DNA from: Anaerolineae bacterium
GTDB lineage: Bacteria > Chloroflexota > Anaerolineae > B4-G1
NCBI GenBank assembly: GCA_030612585.1
Contig: JAUWNP010000220.1
Coordinates: 1-7,045 of the forward strand
Direction of reading: 5' to 3'
Length of the DNA: 7,045 nt
In this document: positions 1 through 6,253 of the stretch, piece by piece
How positions within the stretch are numbered: the stretch's first letter is position 1
How the letters are laid out: the number at the start of each line of letters is the position of its first letter
The notes under the pieces: generated by a model
What the model was told of the DNA's origin: nothing
Database searches by the model: none
What the model saw: the letters and a program-made list of their open reading frames with translations, nothing else
Made by a program: the position numbers and the translations under genes

Positions 1-679
<679 letters not shown>

Positions 680-683
<4 letters not shown>

Positions 684-2149
684 CAGGAGCCTCCCAGGAT
701 CAACGGCAACTCGTGGGCCACCCAGTCAAAGACCGGCGCCGGGAAGAGCCCCTCGATGAGGGCCAGCGCAGCCAGCAAGACCGTCGGCACTACCATCGCC
801 CAGGGCAGCCGGCGCACCGTCAGTCCTTCCGGGCGAGCGCCGAAAAAGATGCGCCCCACGAACCAGAGGGCGTAGGCCACCGTCAGCAGCGACCCAAACA
901 GCGTCAGGACAGAGAGGCCGATGTGGGCGGTGTGGAAGCCACCGGAAAAGATCATCCACTCGCTGGTAAAGATGCAAAAGGGCGGCGTCCCGGCGATGGC
1001 CAGCGCGCCCGCACCGGTGCACAGTGCCACCAGTGGCATCGCACTCCCCAGGCCGCCCAGTTCTGCGATGCGCCGCCGCCCCGTGGCGCGTATCACCAGC
1101 CCCACGCACATGAAGAGCAGCGCCTTGACGATGGCGTGGTAGATGACGTGCAGCGTCGCTCCTGCTATCCCGTCGTAGGTCAGCGTGCCCAGCCCGAAGA
1201 GGATATATCCCATCTGGCTGACGCTGGAGTAGGCGATGATGCGCTTGACGTCCTGCTCAGCCAGGGCCATCAGCGCGCCGTAGAGTTCGGAGACAATGCC
1301 CGCCACCATCATCGGCACGACAAAGGGAGCCATCTGGGCCGGCGAGAAGATGCTCAGCGGGAAGCGCAGTATGCCGTAGGTGCCCATACTGAGCATCGCC
1401 GCCGCGAGCATGATGGTGACCGGCATCGGGGCCACGGCGTGGGCGTCTGGTAGCCAGAGATGCAGCGGGAAGATGGCCATCTTGACGCAAAAGCCAACGA
1501 TGAAGAACGCGATCACGGTCGTCACCAGGCCGGGGGCCAAGGTCACGCCCGCCCGCAGGGCCGAGAAACTGTCGCCCCCGGTGGCGTCGTAGAGCACCAT
1601 CAGCCCCACCAGCACCATCAGCGACCCCATGTGGGTGAAAATAAAGTACTTGAGCGCCACCGCGCCCCGGCGCTCGCCATCGCCCCAGAAGGCGATCAGC
1701 GCGCAGGAGGCCACCAGCATCAGTTCCCAAAAGATGTAGAACAGGAACGTATCGTCGGCCAGGGTGGTGCCGGACATTCCAACAGCAAAGAGCATCAGCA
1801 AGGCGTAGAAAAAAGGCGTCCTCTCGTCCGGGCGGTGGTAGCCCCAGGTGTAGATGATGGCCACCAGTGTCACAGCCGCCTCTGTGACCAGGAAGGGAAA
1901 GGTCAGCCAGTCCAGGTGCAGCGACAGGCGGATGTGCGCCGCCGGAATCCATTCAAAGCTGAGAGCGGGGACGTCGCCGCGCCGGAGCGCCGGCAACAAG
2001 GCAAAAGTGGCGATCAGCGAGAGCGCCGCGGCCAGGCCCGCGATCCAACCCGCCATGCGCGCGCCGCGGCCGCGTAGCAGAGGGAGCAACAGTGCCGCCG
2101 CCAGCGGCGCACCCAGGATGGTCACCAGCCACATTATCTCTATGTTCAT
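680..2149 (-). CDS. NuoM/MrpD-like proton-conducting membrane subunit
   Basis: A 489-residue, roughly 14-helix subunit of the ND4 (NuoM)/MrpD family, which moves protons, or exchanges Na+ for protons, through the membrane arm of complex I-like and Mrp-like assemblies. Conserved features seen: Glu142 in FWELMLVAS (equivalent of NuoM Glu144), Lys223 in VKMAIFPLHLWLPDAH (NuoM Lys234), DVKRIIAYSSVSQMGY at 300-315 with Lys302, a His334/His338/Lys342 cluster in LHVIYHAIVKALLF, and GTPPF...SEW with Glu397 (near NuoM Glu407). The proton-path set is therefore complete, and length matches the family. Start: ATG at 2149 with GGGAGGAG two bases upstream. It begins 15 bases after the NuoL-like stop and its TGA overlaps the GTG of the next gene, so the three genes are probably translated together. 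The HAIVK motif is closer to Mrp/Mbh-type subunits than to classical NuoM. Confidence 0.93.
690..695 (-). promoter_or_regulatory. Ribosome binding site of the NuoN-like gene
   Basis: GGGAGG on the minus strand, six bases upstream of the GTG at 683. It lies inside the last codons of the NuoM-like gene and fixes the GTG as the start. Confidence 0.75.
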
Positions 2150-2164
2150 GTCTCCTCCCTATTC

Positions 2165-4183
2165 TTAACCATACAGCACCAGGGTCAGCACCACCAGCGC
2201 CAGGCTGGCAACCACCCACAACAGGTTGCGCCGCAGCCGCCCCGTGTGCCAACGCTGCAATCCCCGGCTCAGCGCCAGAACAGCCTGCACGGAATGGCGC
2301 GGAAAGCCCTCCAGTCCTTCGTGTTCCACGACACGATAGGTGACGCGCGCCTCATCCACCACAACCCGCACGGAACTGCGCAGGAGGCCCTCCAAGCCAT
2401 CACGTTCCACGACGCGATAAGTGAGACGCGCCCCAGCCATCACAACTCGCACGGAACCGCGCAAGAAGCCCTCTAGGCCATCACGTTCCACGACGTGATA
2501 GGTGACGCGCGCTCCATCCACCACAGCCCGCACGGTCAGGGCGACGATCTGTTCCAAAATGCCGACCTCGACCACGGCGTGCAACACTTGTGCCGTCCGG
2601 GCCAATCCCTCTTCCAGGTTGTACACTTCCTCCGCCGGCTGCGCCGAAACGAGAGATCCCAATCCTGAGCGCCGTTGGAGCCACCACACAGCCAATGCCA
2701 GAGACATCACCACCAGCAGCGCCGGGGTAGTTGCCGCGTAGCACAACAGGGCTGGCAACGTGGGTATGGCCGGCAGCGACGCGCGGCTGGCTGCCGCCAG
2801 GTGGCGGGTCAGTGGCCCAAAGGCTAACCCGCCGGCCAACACTCCGGCGCCCAACGACCCCACCGTCATCCACTGAGTCCAGTGAACCTCCGAAGACCCT
2901 AAGGGTTTTCCTAAACCCTTAGGGTCTGACAGAAGCCGCCACGCTGCGTTTGCCGTCCAGACGCCGGTCAGCGCGACGGCGGCTTCGGCGACGAGCAGCG
3001 CGTCCAACGGAGCTCCTGCCTCCCGTGCCCACCAGGTTGTCAGCAAGCCGAAAGCCACCAGTGCTAGCCCACCCAGGGCAAAGAAACAGGCGGCGGCCCC
3101 GCGCCGGGAGGGTGAATCGGAACTCTGAGCCGCATCCGCCGCCAGGAAGAGCAACAGGCGCAGCGGCGTCAGCGCCAGCAAGCCCAACCAGACGGCCGGC
3201 TTGACCCCGCTGGCAGCGACGAAGAGCGCCAATCCGCCCTGCGCGGCCCCGACGTAGACCAGCGCTCCGCGCACGTCCGCCCGTGTCAGCGCGATGAGCG
3301 TTGCCAGCGCCGCGCCGCCGGCCCCCAGCCAGAGCGCCGCCTTCTGCAGCGGACCGGCCAGCGCCAGCAGTGGCGTGACGCGGTAGAGCAGATATAAGCC
3401 CAGGTTGGGCATGACGGTGGCGTAGAGCCAGGCCTGCGAGGCCAGCGACAGCCGTCGCCCGGGCTGGCTCCAGAGGTGAAAGGGCCAGATACCTAGTTTG
3501 ACCCACACCGCCAGGATAAAGCCGGCTACGACCAGGCCAAGCCGCGTGGCGTCCAGCGCGCCACCGGCGCTCAGCGCCGGGCCAATGCTCAACGTTCCGC
3601 TGGCCTCCATCAGTATCAGGATGGCGGTGAGCAGACCTGCGTCGCCCAGGCGCAGGAGCAGGTAGCCTCTCCAGGCCAGGCGGATGCCGGCCGAGTTTCG
3701 CACTTCGACCAGCAGTGCCAGGGCGATGCACAGTGCCACGATCTCCAACGCGATGTAGCGAGCCAGGAAGTGATCGGTCAGGAAGGCAACGTTGGTGGCA
3801 GCCAGCGCCAGCAGCGTCACGGCCGCGGACAGGGGTGGACGCTCCGCGCTGCCCCCCCCTCTTTCCCCCCCAAAGTTGGGGGGGATGAAAGGGGGGGCTG
3901 CGAGCAGGGCGAGGAATACCCCCCACGTGGTCACCAGCGCAGCGTAGAGCCCCGTGGCGCCGGTGGTCAGCCCCATGAGACCGGCGCCGGGCAGCCACTC
4001 GACCGTGATGGCTGGCCCGTCTCCGATATGGGGCAGCAGGGCCAACGCGCACAGCGCTGTCAAACCGGTCACCGTCAGCGCCACGCGGTGCACAGTTGAG
4101 GGGTGGGCGCGTCGTAAAGCCACGGCCACCAGGACGGCCGCCAACAGCGGCAGCGCAACCAGCCCCATAACCAGTACATCCAT
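2165..4183 (-). CDS. Divergent NuoL/MrpA-like subunit with C-terminal 27-residue repeats
   Basis: A 672-residue polytopic protein of the ND5/NuoL class. Kept: Glu147 in YIALEIVALC (TM5 Glu position), RLGDAGLLTA at 178-187, and Lys229 in WVKLGIWPFHLW (TM7 Lys). Lost or changed by my alignment from memory: the H of the ALIHAATMV-type motif is Tyr254, the DxKR-type Lys is Arg305, the TM12 Lys is Arg342, and the PPxxGF-SK motif is replaced by a Gly/Leu-rich stretch near 371-388. After a helix at about 487-502 come Trp/Arg/Gly-rich sequence, an amphipathic region with three 27-residue repeats (551-631), and a final helix (653-671). This arrangement resembles the NuoL lateral helix between its last two helices. 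Two palindromic repeats add residues ~95-111 and 419-430. Start: ATG 4183 has GAGG eight bases upstream and lies just after the NuoK-like stop; a longer form from 4246 would overlap that gene by 59 bases. Likely a structural or modified-transport member of the complex. Confidence 0.88.
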   Translation of the reverse strand: MDVLVMGLVALPLLAAVLVAVALRRAHPSTVHRVALTVTGLTALCALALLPHIGDGPAITVEWLPGAGLMGLTTGATGLYAALVTTWGVFLALLAAPPFIPPNFGGERGGGSAERPPLSAAVTLLALAATNVAFLTDHFLARYIALEIVALCIALALLVEVRNSAGIRLAWRGYLLLRLGDAGLLTAILILMEASGTLSIGPALSAGGALDATRLGLVVAGFILAVWVKLGIWPFHLWSQPGRRLSLASQAWLYATVMPNLGLYLLYRVTPLLALAGPLQKAALWLGAGGAALATLIALTRADVRGALVYVGAAQGGLALFVAASGVKPAVWLGLLALTPLRLLLFLAADAAQSSDSPSRRGAAACFFALGGLALVAFGLLTTWWAREAGAPLDALLVAEAAVALTGVWTANAAWRLLSDPKGLGKPLGSSEVHWTQWMTVGSLGAGVLAGGLAFGPLTRHLAAASRASLPAIPTLPALLCYAATTPALLVVMSLALAVWWLQRRSGLGSLVSAQPAEEVYNLEEGLARTAQVLHAVVEVGILEQIVALTVRAVVDGARVTYHVVERDGLEGFLRGSVRVVMAGARLTYRVVERDGLEGLLRSSVRVVVDEARVTYRVVEHEGLEGFPRHSVQAVLALSRGLQRWHTGRLRRNLLWVVASLALVVLTLVLYG
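2291..2533 (-). repeat. Three 81-bp in-frame tandem repeats
   Basis: Three consecutive units (2453-2533, 2372-2452, 2291-2371 in reading order) with an exact 81-bp period; for example GTTCCACGA recurs on the plus strand at 2323, 2404 and 2485. Each codes for 27 residues with a core of A-R-[VL]-T-Y-x-V-V-E-x-x-G-L-E-G. Units 1/2, 2/3 and 1/3 share 20, 18 and 20 of 27 residues. Degenerate copies seem to flank them: VVEVGILEQIVALT before and VQAVLALSRGLQRWHTGRLRRN after. Confidence 0.92.
2894..2927. repeat. 34-bp palindrome inside the NuoL-like gene
   Basis: A perfect inverted repeat with 15-bp arms (AGACCCTAAGGGTTT and AAACCCTTAGGGTCT) and a TCCT loop. Each arm contains a shorter palindrome, CCCTWAGGG. 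It is translated as residues 419-430 (SDPKGLGKPLGS) of the NuoL-like protein, a polar Gly/Pro/Lys loop between hydrophobic segments. It resembles dispersed palindromes I have seen in Chloroflexota-like and cyanobacterial genomes, but copy number cannot be checked here. Confidence 0.8.
3851..3899. repeat. 49-bp C-run/G-run hairpin inside the NuoL-like gene
   Basis: An imperfect inverted repeat: two C runs separated by TCTTT, a short AAAGTT loop, then two G runs separated by ATGAAA. It is read in frame as residues ~95-111 of the NuoL-like protein (APPFIPPNFGGERGGG), a Pro/Gly loop between two hydrophobic segments. The composition and peptide are typical of a small repeat that has entered a coding frame. 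Confidence 0.75.
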
Positions 4184-4187
4184 CACG

Positions 4188-4511
4188 TCAACCTCGCAGC
4201 CGGTCCAGATGGTCAATGTCTCCTGATGGGTAGTGGCGGAAAACATTCACGATCAAGGCCAACGCAATGGCGATCACGATTGTCTCGACCACCAGCGCCG
4301 AGATGACCATTGTCTCAGCAAGGCGCACATCCCCACACACGTGGCCGGCGTGTAGCAGGCTCAGCGTGACGCCTTGGAGCATAATCTTGAGGCCGAACAC
4401 CTGCTTGATGACGTTGCGCCGCGTGAGCAGGCAGAACAGCCCGATTAAGAACAGCAAAACGGTCAACGCTGTGTTGAGCAGGTCCAGCCAGTCCATCGTC
4501 TCCACATTCAT
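4188..4511 (-). CDS. NuoK/MrpC-like membrane subunit with Lys in place of the TM2 Glu
   Basis: A 107-residue protein with three predicted helices. In complex I, NuoK links the proton-conducting subunits to the rest of the membrane arm; MrpC does this in Mrp antiporters. The match to NuoK is clear in LFCLLTRRNVIKQVFGLKIM (25-44), beside the E. coli pattern LFCLVTRRNLIFMLIGLEIM as I recall it, and in ISALVVETIVIAIALAL (70-86). Glu76 corresponds to NuoK Glu72. The other essential membrane Glu (NuoK Glu36) is replaced by Lys42 in GLKIM. The ATG overlaps the TGA of the MbhE-like gene as ATGA, so translation is probably coupled; no strong Shine-Dalgarno is seen. The polar C-terminus (HYPSGDIDHLDRLRG) resembles that of NuoK. 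HyfE is an alternative family but fits less well. Confidence 0.87.
   Translation of the reverse strand: MNVETMDWLDLLNTALTVLLFLIGLFCLLTRRNVIKQVFGLKIMLQGVTLSLLHAGHVCGDVRLAETMVISALVVETIVIAIALALIVNVFRHYPSGDIDHLDRLRG
4192..4195 (-). promoter_or_regulatory. Ribosome binding site of the NuoL-like gene
   Basis: GAGG on the minus strand, eight bases before ATG 4183 and inside the last codons of the NuoK-like gene. It supports the shorter start over one at 4246. A GTG directly in front (4186) is possible but less well spaced. Confidence 0.55.
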
Positions 4512-4825
4512 TCGTCGTTCTCATTGCCCTGTTTATTGGTCATTTGCCATTTGTCATTTGTCATTTGTCTTCCTGTGTCCTCCTTATCCCTGGGCAACAG
4601 CGCGGCGATGCCCAGCGCGCCGACAAAGATCAGTCCCACCTGCGCTACCAAGTCGAGGCTGCGGCTCTCCCAGAACCACTGCCGGAACGGGGCTATCTGG
4701 GCGTCGTCGGGTGGGGCCAGGAATTGCCGGCCGATCAGCAAGCCGGCGACCAGCAGCACGACCACAGTGCCGGCCCAGGCGACGTGCTCGCGCTGCAGAT
4801 TGATGAACTTCCGTGTAGACGCCAC
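4508..4825 (-). CDS. MbhE-like (MrpA C-terminal domain-like) small membrane subunit
   Basis: A 105-residue protein with two predicted helices (about 15-33 and 58-77). The second helix, SRSLDLVAQVGLIFVGALGIAALL, follows the pattern of MbhE and the MrpA C-terminal domain, where a (Y/F)R-x-(F/L)D...-(L/I)FTAxLG motif is usual. The Asp is present, but the Glu commonly found soon after is Gln here (by memory of the family). Start: GTG 4825 has AAGGAGG five bases upstream; an in-frame ATG at 4870 would include repeat-derived sequence and lacks such a site. Residues 87-96 (QMTNDKWQMT) are encoded by a heptamer repeat, so the C-terminal tail is probably an acquired extension. It lies between the MbhD-like and NuoK-like genes, the MbhD-E...G order of membrane hydrogenases and Mrp operons. 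An MrpB-like assignment is possible, but the protein is too short. Confidence 0.72.
   Translation of the reverse strand: MASTRKFINLQREHVAWAGTVVVLLVAGLLIGRQFLAPPDDAQIAPFRQWFWESRSLDLVAQVGLIFVGALGIAALLPRDKEDTGRQMTNDKWQMTNKQGNENDE
4540..4567. repeat. Heptamer tandem repeat (YCATTTG)x4
   Basis: Four contiguous seven-base units on the plus strand: TCATTTG, CCATTTG, TCATTTG, TCATTTG. On the minus strand they encode part of the MbhE-like C-terminus. The seven-base period resembles the short tandemly repeated repetitive (STRR) sequences described in cyanobacteria. Confidence 0.85.
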
Positions 4826-4830
4826 TGTGC

Positions 4831-4837
4831 CCTCCTT
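4831..4837 (-). promoter_or_regulatory. Ribosome binding site of the MbhE-like gene
   Basis: A full AAGGAGG on the minus strand, five bases before GTG 4825. It selects the GTG over the upstream ATG at 4870. Confidence 0.75.
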
Positions 4838-4847
4838 TGCTTGCTCA

Positions 4848-4876
4848 TTGTTCCTTGTTCCTTGTTTCATTGTTCC
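4848..4876. repeat. Heptamer tandem repeat (TTGTTCC-type)
   Basis: TTGTTCC (4848-4854), TTGTTCC (4855-4861), TTGTTTC (4862-4868), a single A, then TTGTTCC (4870-4876). It fills most of the gap between the MbhD-like and MbhE-like genes and supplies the last codons and stop of the MbhD-like gene. The unit differs from the one at 4540-4567 but has the same seven-base period. Confidence 0.8.
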
Positions 4877-5118
4877 TGCCCCCGCATTGACTCAGTCAGG
4901 CTGATGGCGACGATAAACAGGACACTGATCAAGCCAGCCCCCACGCTCAACTCAAAGCCACCCGCGTAGGGTGCGTTGAGCAGGAAAAACAGCGTCGCCA
5001 GAGCGGCGCTGCCCACTCCCAGCGCGACAGCCGCGCGCAGCAGGTTCTTGGACAGCACGGCTGTAATGGCGCTGACGAGGATGACTGCTGCTAGCACGAC
5101 GTAAGCCAGGGTCATCAT
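4867..5118 (-). CDS. MbhD-like (DUF4040/NuoJ-type) small membrane subunit
   Basis: An 83-residue protein with three hydrophobic helices. MbhD and the matching MrpA C-terminal domain are NuoJ-related linkers that couple neighbouring antiporter-like subunits. Seen: SKNLLRAAVALGVGSA at 23-38, then APYAGGFELSVGAGLISVLF at 49-68, close to the MbhD pattern APDVAxTEAxVGAGL. Glu56 stands at the conserved Glu of that pattern. Length fits a stand-alone MbhD. AAGGAG lies three bases before the first ATG (5118) and six before the second (5115), so 5115 may be the true start. It is the first gene of the antiporter cluster, 55 bases after the DUF368 stop. The last codons and stop lie in a heptamer repeat. 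Confidence 0.82.
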   Translation of the reverse strand: MMTLAYVVLAAVILVSAITAVLSKNLLRAAVALGVGSAALATLFFLLNAPYAGGFELSVGAGLISVLFIVAISLTESMRGQEQ

Positions 5119-5128
5119 AATCTCCTTT

Positions 5129-5160
5129 GGTAAATTGGTAGATTGGTAAATTGGTAGATT
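5129..5160. repeat. Octamer tandem repeat (GGTARATT)x4
   Basis: On the plus strand GGTAAATT and GGTAGATT alternate twice, giving a 16-base period, followed by a degenerate GGTGG. It fills most of the gap between the DUF368 and MbhD-like genes, immediately upstream of the MbhD-like ribosome binding site. No convincing promoter or terminator was seen in this gap. Confidence 0.88.
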
Positions 5161-5173
5161 GGTGGTGACAGCC

Positions 5174-6028
5174 TCATATTTTGTTCATTGTTTGGGAGGG
5201 CTTGCCGAGTAAATAGGCGATGGCGACGCCAGCCGCAAAGGCCAGTATGCCGGCGAGAGAGGATACGGAAAGATCCAGATTCGCCGGCCAAAGGCCGACG
5301 AACGAGCCACAGATCAACCCCAGGATGGCGTAGAAGGTTACGGCTGGCTGCCGCTTCAGGGCCAGGTCAATCAACCTGGAGCAGACCAGGATGCCGACTA
5401 CAGCCCCAGCCGCCACCGCGACAATCACCCCCCAATGAACGGGAGGACTGGTCAGGGAAGCTGCGGCTTGCATAATCGGTCCATACGCTCCTGTCAGGAG
5501 AAAGATATACGAACCGCTCACGCCTGGCGTCACCATCGCGCCCCCGGCGAAAAAGCCGACCGCAGCGAAGAGGAAGAGGGCCAGCAGAGAAGTGGTGCCA
5601 GCAGAGAAGTGTCCCCCTATCCCGCGCCGCTCCCCCACTGCCAGAAGGATCACCAGCCCCAACCCCACGACAAACGCCACCGCCCTGGGCCTGGAAGGGC
5701 TCATGTCGTGATGCATCTTGAGCACGGTCGGAATGGAGCCGAGAATGAGGCCGATGAAGAAAAACTGTGTCGGCACTGCATACCGTTCCAGCAAGAGGGT
5801 GATCAGATTGGCAAAGGCCAGGATAGCACCGGCGGCTCCGATCACCAACGGCAGCAAGAACAAAAAGTAGTCTTTCCTCCGGCTCTTATTGGTCAGGAAA
5901 TTGCCGGCTGCCTCTACCAGTTCGTCGTAGATGCCGAGCAGTACCAGGAAGGTGCCTGCGCTGACGCCAGGGATCACGTTGGATACCCCGACGGCCATGC
6001 CTTTCAGAAGCAGGTTGATGAATTTCAT
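5174..6028 (-). CDS. DUF368 protein, PopT-type undecaprenyl-phosphate translocase
   Basis: A 284-residue polytopic inner-membrane protein. DUF368 proteins (PopT) return undecaprenyl phosphate, the lipid carrier of cell-wall and glycan synthesis, across the cytoplasmic membrane. The two family signatures are present as an internal pair: GVSNVIPGVSAGTFLVLLGIY at 14-34 (listed here as N17-V18-I19-P20-G21-V22-S23 core) and GGAMVTPGVSGSYIFLLTG at 162-180. About eight hydrophobic segments fit the family, as does the length. Start: ATG 6028 has AAGGAG six bases upstream; a start at 6082 would fall in the likely promoter and add a polar tail without a site. The gene has its own promoter candidate and ends 55 bases before the antiporter cluster on the same strand with no evident terminator, so readthrough into the cluster is plausible. 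Family assignment is firm; the transport role is by homology. Confidence 0.93.
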   Translation of the reverse strand: MKFINLLLKGMAVGVSNVIPGVSAGTFLVLLGIYDELVEAAGNFLTNKSRRKDYFLFLLPLVIGAAGAILAFANLITLLLERYAVPTQFFFIGLILGSIPTVLKMHHDMSPSRPRAVAFVVGLGLVILLAVGERRGIGGHFSAGTTSLLALFLFAAVGFFAGGAMVTPGVSGSYIFLLTGAYGPIMQAAASLTSPPVHWGVIVAVAAGAVVGILVCSRLIDLALKRQPAVTFYAILGLICGSFVGLWPANLDLSVSSLAGILAFAAGVAIAYLLGKPSQTMNKI

Positions 6029-6034
6029 TGTACG

Positions 6035-6040
6035 CTCCTT
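6035..6040 (-). promoter_or_regulatory. Ribosome binding site of the DUF368 gene
   Basis: AAGGAG on the minus strand, six bases before ATG 6028. It decides the start against the longer frame opening at 6082. Confidence 0.8.
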
Positions 6041-6053
6041 TTGTTGTGTATCG

Positions 6054-6082
6054 AGTATACTTGTGTAATGCGAAAAACGCAA
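6054..6082 (-). promoter_or_regulatory. Sigma70-type promoter candidate for the DUF368 gene
   Basis: On the minus strand TTGCGT (6077-6082) is followed after exactly 17 bases by TATACT (6054-6059). The -10 matches five of six consensus bases; the -35 matches the three most conserved (TTG). A start about seven bases downstream gives a leader of roughly 20 bases with the ribosome binding site in place. The stretch is more AT-rich than its surroundings. A small TGCG-AAAAA-CGCA hairpin overlaps the -35. Confidence 0.6.
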
Positions 6083-6106
6083 GACTTAATTGAGCAGCAG
6101 TGGCCA

Positions 6107-6240
6107 CGATCGTCGTTTGGGCCACTTGTTCCCCAAATCTCCAAGCCCTCCTTCCTCGGGGGCGTGTTTACCTGGGGGGGTACGCCTGAAACGCCCCCGA
6201 GACGGGGGCTGAGGGCATGTGGTGGCCGAAACGATGATCA
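6107..6240. repeat. 134-bp imperfect palindromic element, MITE-like
   Basis: The outer arms 6107-6125 and 6222-6240 are inverted copies matching at 16 of 19 positions (GTGGCCSAAACGAYGATCR read inward on one strand). Inside are a GCCCTC/GAGGGC pair (6145-6150, 6211-6216) and a perfect 11-bp pair CTCGGGGGCGT/ACGCCCCCGAG (6155-6165, 6191-6201). The whole unit can fold into one long branched hairpin. It holds no credible gene and fills most of the gap between the DUF389 stop and the DUF368 promoter. No clear target-site duplication was seen. Confidence 0.65.
6193..6209 (-). terminator. Weak hairpin terminator candidate after the DUF389 gene
   Basis: A 7-bp perfect GC stem (GCCCCCG, 3-base loop, CGGGGGC) lies 45 bases after the DUF389 stop. 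On the minus strand it is followed only by GTTTC, not a real U-run, so intrinsic termination would be weak. It shares bases with the alternative 11-bp stem 6155-6165/6191-6201, and the two cannot form together. Confidence 0.3.
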
Positions 6241-6253
6241 ATGCCTGCGCAGT

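Noticed and set aside
2291..2533. CRISPR-like array
   Set aside because: The 81-bp units are contiguous, without variable spacers, and keep one reading frame inside a membrane-protein gene.
2919..4052. Minus-strand open frame (377 codons) in another frame
   Set aside because: It overlaps the NuoL-like gene completely and is Arg/Gly/Ala-rich, without hydrophobic helices or domains.
4184..4246. Longer N-terminus of the NuoL-like protein from 4246
   Set aside because: It would overlap the NuoK-like gene by 59 bases and add a polar segment before the first helix. ATG 4183 has a GAGG site at good spacing.
5119..5173. Separate promoter for the antiporter cluster
   Set aside because: The AT-rich octamer repeat gives -10-like strings, but no pair with a credible -35 at 16-18 bases was found.
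5181..5194. Two TTGTTYR-like heptamers at the end of the DUF368 gene
   Set aside because: Only two imperfect units, which could be chance in the MNKI-encoding end. Not enough to call a repeat.
6029..6082. Longer N-terminus of the DUF368 protein from 6082
   Set aside because: The extra 18 codons cover the -10 element and the strong AAGGAG site of ATG 6028.
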